DNA from: Trema orientale
Lineage: Eukaryota > Streptophyta > Magnoliopsida > Rosales > Cannabaceae
Length of the DNA: 64,000 bases
Assembly (NCBI GenBank): GCA_002914845.1
Contig: JXTC01000433.1
Span: 35,371-99,370, forward strand
Direction: 5' to 3'
Shown here: in pieces, positions 49,982 through 61,100 of the stretch
How positions within the stretch are numbered: the stretch's first letter is position 1
How the letters are laid out: each line of letters starts with the position of its first letter
Position numbers and translations under genes: made by a program
Notes under the pieces: generated by a model
Database searches by the model: none
What the model was told of the DNA's origin: nothing
The model's input: the letters and a program-made list of their open reading frames with translations, nothing else

Positions 49982-52067
49982 AGGAAGGTAGTGAACGAAA
50001 AATCCTCCTTTTGTATTTTCAGGCAAAGACATGAGAATTATTGTATTTGGATTTCGCCCTCGAACGAAGCAGGTGAGTATTCATCGTTCTTCTTCTTGCC
50101 CTTCTTCTTCTCTTTTTTTATTTTATTTTATTTTATTTTTAAATATGAAACTTAAAATCAGGTTTCATCTACTATTAAACTTTACTCTGAGTCCATTGTA
50201 GCCTCTTTAAAAAATAAAAAAATGGCATTTTTAAAAAGAATTTGATATTATTTTTTATTTGCCTATTGTGAACGAAATTTGAATAGATATATGCATTATT
50301 CAAAAGATTCCTGATTTGATCCTTGCATTTGGTTTTTATCATCTAGTGAGCTTGAGATGGGTTATACATTAATTCTTTGAATAGTTGTCTTTTGGTGCTT
50401 GAAAAACTATATTGAGGAGGGTCAATTGTGAATTATATTTTATTGGGATGACAGAATGGGATATCTTCATACTTATGAGTCGACAAATTGAGCATGAATT
50501 TGGTATAAAGTAGCATGACAAAGCCACAAAGTTGCAATCATACGTTGTTGGTTTTAGAGTGCAAAATGGATGCTTTTTCTTAAATTGACATTAGAGTTAT
50601 CTTTAATGACATGATCAGACAACTTGGTTTTCAAACCTTAAATTGAGACTAGTTCGAGGTATCGCTGTGCAGCAGTTATTGGGATCTTCATGAGTTTTAT
50701 TCTGATTTTTAATTGTAAAGTACATCATTCCCTGTTTGTGAACTTCCTTTGTCTGCAGTCTTATTTTCTTTGTTCCTTCTTCTGTGTTTAAAAAATGGCT
50801 TATTACTTGTCTTGACTTTGTTGTGAGTGAAAGTATAAGATTGTTCAGAAATTACAGTGAATGCAGTGAGTTGCTTCTTGCCTGGTCATCTTGTCTAATT
50901 TAGCTGATTGTGGGATGTGACAGAGACGTGCAATATTTGATGCGTTATTAAGGTGTACCAAGCCAGCAAGAATCTGGGACCTTTATGCTTTAGTTTCTGG
51001 TCCTTCCAAATTCAGTAACACTAACCCCCAAGTGCGATTATTAAATGAATACTTCCGGCTTCTTGGAAAAGGCTTCTCCCATGCATCAATGAGCATGATT
51101 GAAGATGGGTCTTTCACATTGTCCAACGATCTGTGGAGAATAAGTAGTGTAAACTCCAGCTATACAATCTGCCAGAGTTATCCATTTGCCTTGATTGTCC
51201 CAAAAGGCATTCCGTAAGACTTCAAGATCCATCTGTTCTATGTTTTGGCTCTTGGCTTTCTATATAGATCTTTGATGAGGTTTACCTCGACTAATCTATG
51301 CTACTGACATTGAAATTACTGCCAATGGTAGTGATGATGAAGTTCTTCAGGCTTCCACCTTCCGTGCAAGATGTCGATTACCTGTAGTTACTTGGTGTCA
51401 TCCTGGTGTGCGATGAATCTTGCTTCTGTTTTTTCTTATTTTGGCAAAATTTGCATGATTTTGACCAGTATCTTCATATGTGATGAGTTTCAGAAACTGG
51501 AGCAGTTCTTGCACGATCATCCCAACCATTAGTTGGTATCATGATGAACATGAGGAGGTAATTGGTCAAAATAAAACTTATGAAAGCAAACAGTTGACTG
51601 CTTCCACACAATCTCAGACTTGTATTGATTTACACACTGTCCATTTTTCTGCAGCAATACTGACGAGAAGCTTGTTGCTGCACTTTGCACTCAACTCGGT
51701 GGTGCAGGGGAAAAACGCAGGTAAGCATGTGATTTTCCTAATCTCTTTTTCCCAACGTGATTACTTTTTTCTTTTATTTATTTTTTTAGAATGTGATATT
51801 ATAGCATTAAACCCTTGAGGGTAGGTCAAGTCACAAGTGGTCAGGCCCATGGTTTGCTCCCATGAAGTTTGGGGTTCGATTCCTCATGGAGACCTACCTA
51901 GAAATATGCTATAGTTTTCTGCCTCTCAAAAATTGTAGGGTCTTTCAGAGTTAAGTTGTAGGACCCAATTTTGAACTCAAGTTTGCAAATGCAAGTTTCG
52001 GGGAATTATGGGATATATATATGTAGACAAAATATTATATCGTTAACATCTAGTTTAGTTATATGTA

Positions 52068-52100
<33 letters not shown>

Positions 52101-55100
52101 TTTATTTATTTATTATAAAAAGAACCTATTTATTTGCTTTTCATTTTTGGCATTTCTATCGTCTTCTTTAGCATATCCTTGTGGTTTGTGTTTCTCTATG
52201 TAGTACTAGATATAGCTAAATACAAACTAAAATTTGGGATGCTGTAAGAAGGCTTTGTTTATTGGTATATAATGGCAAGAGGCAGATAGGTGTCTAGAAA
52301 CAGTCATTATGTCTCTGTGAATCATAGAACTAGGACTTAATCAAAGCCTGCATTCAATTCAATCACACGTGTCCAGAGTGGGGATTCTTACTCATTTCTG
52401 TCTTTCTGTTAAGGAGAAGAGTAGTAAATATCAGTAGGAAGTACCATTTCTTGATTATTTATTGTTTTCTGCTTCCCCCATGATTCATGAAATTATTTAT
52501 TGTTAATCATGCATTTTGACACTTGACTGTCTTGGCTGTTTTTCATGTGGTGGGATGAACAAAGGGGTAGTGTTGTCCCCTCTCCTGACAAAAATTGATG
52601 TAGTGGTATTATTTTAGAAAGTTGTATGCTTTGGTTAATTTAACCATCTGTTCCCCTCAACTAGGAAGCTATATATAGCTGATGCAAGACCTAGGAAAAA
52701 TGCTTTGGCTAATGGTGCAATGGGTGGTGGCTCAGAGTCATCTTCAAATTATTTTCAATCTGAGGTCTGTCTCAGGTTTGAGATTTCTGTTGATGCATGA
52801 TTTAGTCGTGAATTTTGGCATCATTCTAATTTCTTGTTTGTTATTCACCAGATAGTTTTCTTTGGGATAGATAACATCCATGCAATGCGCGATAGTTTTG
52901 CTCGGCTAAGAGACTACTTAGATACTCATGGTGCTACTTCATCAGATGGGATGTCATCATTCTTGGTCAGTCTCAGTATAAGAATTACCGCTTAATTCGT
53001 GTTCTTAAAATGTTGTGTTGTTGTTCCCTGTAATTCCCTTTTTTCAAATACAATGCTCTGGTAGACTAGTATCAAAATTACTGGTGGTATCATTTACTGA
53101 AATAGAGCTATCGAGTCATTCATCTGTATGCAGTTAGGGAGAATTTTCTTGTCAAGTTAAATGATGCTTACAAGTTTAGGAGTGTCTGGTCAAAATAAAT
53201 TTTAAAGAATAAAAAGTAAAATGAAATCTTGGCCATGTATTCAAATCATAAAGAATAGGTGAAGTTTCTTTAGGCCTTCTTACTGAACTTATGCAAGATG
53301 TAATAGTATTTTGTATCATATCTATTGACAGAGACATGGCGGATGGACTTGGGGTGGAGGTAATCTCAGCAGTATGTCCGCTTCGGTATCAACTCTAGGA
53401 GACAGTGGTTGGTTAATACATATACAAAGTATCTTGGCTGGTTCTGCTTGGATTGCTGCTCGTGTTGCTTTAGAATCAGCATCTGTACTTGTTCATTGCA
53501 GGTGAGATCTTTTGAAGTCGTTTCATCCATAGGGCTTGTAGACGGTTTCCCTATTTTGTTTGTAACCTTTTCCCATTCTAAGGTTCACATGGCATATTTT
53601 TGTAGCGATGGTTGGGATAGAACAACTCAGCTGGTTTCACTTGCCAATTTGTTGCTTGATCCATACTATCGGACATTCACAGGGTTTCAGGTATCAGCTG
53701 GACAATAATATGCTTCTTCAGTTTTATGTTCTCGTGCTTTAACCTCAAGTCGTATGAGGTACTGCTGATTCTCTAGAAGTTGCTTGCATGAATCTTCTGA
53801 ATGTTGATGTTTGTAATGGTACAATTTAAAAATTGCATGATATATTCTTTTGTGTGATGTTTTTATTGTGGTTCCTTTTTCTGCCCCTTCTTTTTACTTG
53901 TATTAATCATAGCTTTTAAAGTACTAGAACATTGATGCATTGATTGAGGTTAAATATTCTTGGGTTGCTTTGTTAAAAACTCAGTTAAATTGAATTCATA
54001 TCAGAATCTGATTCCTGTCTGAGTCTGTGTTACTTAATTTATTTATTTGCAAAGTGACCTGATCATAAAGTTTGCAATATTTATTTTGGTCAGGCACTTA
54101 TTGAAAAGGATTGGCTGGCGTTTGGTCATCCGTTTTCAGATCGTGTGGGCATGCCAACTGTCTCTGGGGGTGGCAACATACCTTACGAATTATCTAGGCA
54201 GTCTTCCGCTGGAGGATTTCCATCATCACCCATGCGCCAATCATCAGGATCCCATACATCTCAAAATCCTGGTTCTTCTCATGCCCAGAATTCAAACAAC
54301 TATTCTCCCATATTTTTGCAGGTGTGTACACTTATTTTTTTGTACTAGGAATATGCTATACAAGTCATTTGGACGATTTATGGGAAATATTTTTTTCTTC
54401 ACAAAGCGATTATTAGTTTCTGCATTTTATTTTGGTCATTGGTGGTGGTCAACATAGAGATATGGGCCCAACATTTAGTTTAAAAGGGTTTGGTGCTGTA
54501 AAAAAGTGTATGCCCCATCCTTACAGCCTCTTCTAACAGAGAAGCTCTTACCGAAATTCAAGTAGGGGCTTTGCTTGACATGGGTAAATTCTCAAAGCTT
54601 TAAGTTGTGGTTGAAAGGGGATTTGGTCAGGCCATAGGCTGACTTGCAGTATGGCCTGGTAACATAGAATCTGCTGGACCCCAAGAAGCCTCATGGGAAG
54701 AGACAAATTTGCTCATCTTCTTTCTTAAAGTAATGCAGCAACAGAGGAACTTGTGATGTTTTAATAACTAGATGAACCTTTTTCCTATTTTGTAGTATCT
54801 CCCAATTAAACATAACTTCTTGTCCAAATTGGGTGGTATATGATTTGAGTAAGTTTATTCCCCATTGATATTTGATACTGATCTTCTCTTATGTTTGTTG
54901 CAGTGGATTGACTGTGTTTCACAATTGATGCGGATGTATCCTTTTGCTTTTGAGTTCTCCTCGGTACTTGTACTTCTTTAATTTGTGAGACTCTCCACTT
55001 TCAATTAAACGGCTTTGTGTAGTATTAACTTTGTTCTGTTTTCTGGGTGATGTAGGCTTTCTTAGTTGATCTCTTGGATTGCATGCTTTCATGTCGCTTT

Positions 55101-58100
55101 GGAAACTTCTTGTGTAATAGGTAATCTCTTCTGGTCTCTGGGATACTGTTACTTGACATTCCCTCCTCTTGATAGACTTCATGATGTAACATAATTAAAA
55201 AGACAATAAACTAGTTATTGGAGTATTTAAGAGAAGAAGAGAGAAAGAGAGGAGGAGAGAGAGGGGGGGGGGGGGTGTTGTTGGTGGTGGGATAACAATT
55301 TTAAGAAGTTTCATTGAAGTAAAGCTCGATTAAAGGGATATGAGCTCAATTTTAAGAAGTTTTATTTTTTAGATGCGTTTTTAAAATGTGTATGCGTGCA
55401 CACATCTCCATTTAGGAAGTTTCATTGTTCAATAAGGCGCTGATGAACATAATGTTTTCCACTGTTGCATGCCTAGTGCATAAAGTTAAGACGTTAGATA
55501 AATTGTACTGGTGTATTGGTCTTCATAATTTTAAGTTGCTGAATACCTATAGCGGGCATATAGTCTTAACACGATATCAGAGAGAGGTTTGAAATTATCT
55601 GGAACTTGATGCCGAGCTCATGAACAATTACAAATGGTGAATTCTTTGAAGGATGTTTTAGGGTGTTCCTTTAATAAATGGTCTTTTGACTTTTAAATGT
55701 AAAAATTGAGCCTTAGAATGGATGATTTATGAGCAAGTGCTTTGGCCTTTTAGAGGCACCTCTGAGTCAAAAAGTTGGTGCTAATCTGTACCAAGAAGCT
55801 CGAGGAGAAGAATGGGAATCCATGCAAGAATTTTCATAATTTACTCTTTTTTTCCTCAATAACACTGCTATTGTCCTCTTAATTTATTTTAAATACATTC
55901 CTCAACACTAATAAATACTCATTGCTTTTGTTAAATTAGTGAAAAGGAGAGGCAGCAATGTGGTATTGCTGAAGCTTCTGGATGCTTGTGGGTATATTTG
56001 TCTGATTTACGTGCTGCAGAAGGAAGTTCTCATGTACACTACAACCTCTTCTATGATTCATTGAAACACAATGGTCCAATATTACCTCCAGCAGCAGCTT
56101 TAGCACCGACTCTGTGGCCTCAATTCCATTTTCGTTGGTCTTGTCCCATGGAAGCCCAAGTTGTAGAGGTTGAAGAAGAATGTCGGAAGATGGCTTTTAA
56201 ATTCTCTGAATTGCAGAAGGTAATAAGTTTTGTGTTTTCTTTTAGCTGCTACTTTTTCTATTTATCCCCGTCAATGGATATCAGATGAGATAAATTTAAA
56301 ATGAAAATCCTGAAAATCAGTAGTATGATTTTGAATTTATTGGTATCTTAATGCTGCTCTATAGCTTTATGTATATAGATATATCAAGTTCACCAACGTG
56401 ATCCTGGTATATTCCTAAACCAAGAATTTAGCTAGAGATACTGAACTAAGAACTGTTTCATTAAAGAAAACCCAAAAAGGGTCTGAAAGTACAATAGCAC
56501 ATGCTAATTCGAGAGTCCTGGCCCTCTCCCTCTCTAGAAAGGTCTAGACTAAATTCTCCATAATTCCCTCCTGGCTAGTCCCCTTCTTATTCTCAGGCCC
56601 CCTGCTTTCTTACGGACCAATCAAAACCAAAAGTCTCTAACAGAAAGAAAATAACAGAAACATAACAAATGTCACAGATGCATAACTTCCCACCAACAAC
56701 CTTTCTTTACTTAACAAAATAAGCTTTATAGAATTAGCTCTTAATCCCTTTAACCCATTCGCTAATGACTTCGATGCTCCTGCCTTTTGCGCCTTGCATA
56801 ACGGATTGGAGGTGTATCATTACCCTTGGCCCAAACTTGGACCTTGTCCACAAGGTGGAAAAGAGGGAACTGATGCTGGATGTGTTCAAAGGATTCCCAA
56901 GTAGCTTCACTATCCGGCAGCCCCACCCATTGAATGAGGACTTCGGTCTCCCCTGAACTGGAAGCAGGTTTTGGGCGCACATCAAGGACAGCCACAGGTT
57001 CAACCAGCATTTCTAACTCGGAAGTCAGCTGAGGAGGGATCTCTGACCCTATGATGGATGCACCAAGTGCAGGACGTAGTTGAGACAGGGAAAACTGGAT
57101 GGATGGAAGTGGTGGAGGGAAGGGCAGGCTTATACGCAATAGACACAACTCGTGCGTCCATGCGGTAGGGACCGTAGTAGTGCGGTGCCAATTCCTCGTT
57201 GGAACGACGAGCCAATGACTGTTGCCAATACAGTCATAGCTTGAGAAAGACCAAGTCACCGACTTCAAATGTGAGTACCTGCCGAGAATCGTCGGCTATG
57301 GCTTTCATTTTTCTGTTGAGCCCTCCACAGATGTATCTTAAGGTCATCGAGTAGGCTATCCCGGTTTCCCAAGAGTTGGTCAACTGCTTCGACATGAGAG
57401 CAACTCTTCTCTACTCGTAGTAATGGTGGAGGATGGCGTCCATACAGTGCTCGAAAAGGGATAGTCTTAAGGGAGGTATGGTAAGACGTTTTGTACCAAT
57501 ATTTTGCCCATAACAACAATTTCACCCAATTCGTTGGTTTGTCCGAGGTAAAACACCGCAGGTAGGTTTCTAACCAGCAGTTAACCATCTCAGTTTGGCT
57601 GTCGGTCTGCGGGTGGTAGACGGTGCTCCGTTTAAGGGCTGTCCCTTGGAGGCGGAACAATTCTTTCCAAAAAGAACTCAAAAAGATACGGTCTCGATCG
57701 AAAATGATGGATTTCGTGATACCATGGAGGCGAACTACTTCCTTCACAAACACCCCTGCCATTGTTTGAGCCGTGAAAGGGTGTCGTTAAGGAATGAGGT
57801 GAGTATATTTGGTTATTCTATCCACCACCACAAATATAATATCAACTCCCTCAGACCGAGGCAACCCTTTGATGAAGTCCATTGTTATTTCATCCCAAAC
57901 TTGCTCCAGTAGTGGAATAGGCCGCAGCAGCCCAGTGGGAGAGAGGTTCATGCTCTTATTTCGTTGACACACCTCACAACGAGCCAAAAATTCCAGCACA
58001 TCTTGCTTCATTCCAACCCAATATAAATCTGTGGGTAGGTGCTGATAGGTTTTTAGTGCCCCCGAATGTCCTCCAATCGTGCTACACTGGTATTCTTGCA

Positions 58101-61100
58101 GTAATAAAGGAACCGAAGCTGATTTCTTGAAATGACCAGCCACCCTTTGTATGTAAGTTGTCCATTATCGAGCTTGAATCCGGAAAAGCTTGAGCGTTCC
58201 GTTGTAACCTGGCTTTAACCTTTGCTAAGAACTCGTCGGCATCCACCTGTCTTAATCGCATCCCAACGTAGTACGTGGGGAACAGAAATGTTGGCCAATT
58301 CTGTCTCCTGAGGAAGTTGGGACAAGGCATCCGCTACTCTATTTTTCGAGCCTAGTTTGTACTGTATGTCGAAGTCTCGAAGCTTATGAGTTTTGTCATC
58401 CATTTCTGAAACGCATGCCCCACAATTCGTTGGTCAAGGATAAAGCGAAGACTTTTTTGATCGGTTTTCACGATAAAACGCCGCCCGAGTAGATATGGCC
58501 ACCACTTCTGCATTGCGAGGACTATAGCCATAAACTCTCTTTCAAAAACGAAGGCCAGTCGTGCTCGGACTCCTAAGGCTTGGCTGAAATAGGCAATGGG
58601 ACGCTGATTTTGGATCGAGAGTGTGCCAATACCCACTCCCAATGCGTCCGTCTCTACCACAAAGGGTTGTGAGAAATATGGTAGAGCCAACACCGGAACC
58701 TCTACCATCGCTATTTTCAACTTTTGGAAGGCGATTTCCGCTTCATCATTCCACCCGAACTTGTCTTTCTTCAAGTGCTCCATTAAGGGCCATGCGAATG
58801 CGCCATAGCCTTGGACGAACTTGCGGTAGTACCCTGTCAAACCCAAAAGACTTGGCAGCTCCTTAAGGGACTTCGGGGTAGGCCACTCGACCATGGCCTT
58901 CATTTTTGCCAGATCCGCCGCCACTCCATTCACCGAAATGAGATGCGCCAAGTATTATAGCTCTTACTGGCCGAAAGAACACTTCTTCCTGTAAGCATAG
59001 AGCTTGTTCTCCTGTAACACTGTCAGCACCATTCGCAAATGCTCCAGATGGTTTGCCTCGGAAGTACTATAGACCAATATGTCATCAAAAAATACTAGCA
59101 CGAATTTCTGGAGAAACGGTTTGAATACCTCGTTCATCAATGATTGAAAAGTGGTTGGGGCATTGGCAAGGCCGAAGAACATTACTGAAGGGCATTACAA
59201 AGAATTCATAGTGCCCTTCATGGGTTTGAAAGGCCGTTTTGTGCACATCCGCAGCTTGCACTCTAATTTGGTAGTATTCGGACTTGAGGTCTATCTTGGA
59301 AAATACGCGAGCATTGTTCAATTCATTGATTACTGGAATAGGAAACTTATCCGGGATAGTTTCCTTATTCAAGGCGCAATAATCCACGCAAAAACTCTAA
59401 CTCCCATACTTTTTTTGAACTAAGAGCATCGGGCTGGAGAAAAGGCTCACGCTTGGCTGTATAATACCAGCAGCTAGCATTTCCCTCACCAATCGCTCGA
59501 TCTCGTCGTTTTGAATCCGTGGGTAGCGGTAAGGGCAGGCATTTACCGAAGCCGACCCTTCATGTAGTGTGATGGCATGTTCCTTACTTCGGGTATGTGG
59601 TAGTCCTATTCGCATATGGAAGACAAAACTAAACCCTGCTAGTAGCTGCTGTAGTTCCTAGGATTGGCAACTCGATCTTTCCCTAGTTTCCACTGCGGTA
59701 CATCCAAACTCTACGATTACTCCTTGTCGCTCATGCTTGATGGTTCGCATCATCGCCTTTAGAGACACTAGAGAGCGACATAAGCTAGGATCCCCTTGTA
59801 AACACACAACCACACCGCCCAGAGTGAATTTCATTCTCAGCTTCTTCCAATTGACATTCATATCCGCAATTGACGATAGCCATTTCATTCACAGGATGAC
59901 ATTCGAGCTCCCGAGCTCTAAGGGTAGGAAATCTTTGATAATCTCCACTTCCGGTAATAATAACACCACTCAACGGCACTCTCAAGTCCCTCTGATCGAT
60001 AATCCCGTACCTATAGTCACTCCATAGCTACTCGTCTCGGTTACAGGGAGATTCAACTGGGCGACCACATCTGTGGAGATGAAGTTGTGGGTTGGCCCAC
60101 TATCTATCATGACTACAACTTTTTGCCCTCTAATCCACCCTCGCAGCCTCATAGTTTTAAGAGCAATAAAACCCACAACTGAATTAAGAATAATCTCAGC
60201 TATTTCAGTTACCTCAGTGGGTGATTCTTCCTCATCAATGGTCATGGTGTCCTTGGAGCCCTCATCGTCTTCGTCCATCACAACCAGCAATTGGCGGGTC
60301 TTGTTTTTGTAGTGGTGACTGGGAGCGAACTTCTCATTGCATTTGAAGCACCACCCCTTTTCTCGCTTGGCTTGTAGCTCGCTATCCGATAGCTGCTTGA
60401 ACCCCCCACTTGGCTTGGCATCAGACATTGTCGATGGAGCAAGTCGAGGTGAAAGCACGGGTGCCACTAAAATGGTTTTCGTAGGACTATATGGCTGGAT
60501 AGTTGCGACTGGCCCAAAAGGGTAGTGGCTGCGACAGCTTCCTGACCCAGAATGCCCACGGGCCTGATGGAGTACTGCTAACTTATCTTCCACTCTTTGG
60601 GCCACCTCCATAACCCGGCCCAACCCATCAGGTGCTAAGAGTCTCACCTCGGCCTTGATCTCATTTTTTAATCCATTGACGAAATGCCCCTCCCATACGT
60701 GTTTCGGAATGTCTCCAATGGGCGCTGCCAGCACCTCAAATTGCCGACGATAATCTCGTACACTTTCGGTCTGCCAGAGCGCCATAAATCGCTCGCTCAA
60801 GGTTCCCTCCTGTGATGGCTGAAAACGCTTAATGATGAGCAGCTTGAGCTCGGTCCAACTCTGGATACCACGCCGCCGATCTTTCCACTGGAACCATGAT
60901 AGAGCTTCCTCGTCCAGACTCACAATCGCTGTGTCGAGTTTCTCGGCTTCTTCGACTCTATTCATCTGGAAATATCGTTTAGCTTGGAAGATCCAACCAT
61001 CTAAGTTTTCCCCATCGAAGATGGGCATCTCTACCCTCCGTACGCCATGCTCGCCTCGAATCGATGGATTGACACTCGGATCAACCTCGATTGAACTTGA

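Noticed and set aside
54047-54457. 136-codon and 99-codon frames over exons 13-15 (from 53409)
   Set aside because: They are partly wrong-frame readings or intron read-through of the myotubularin exons.
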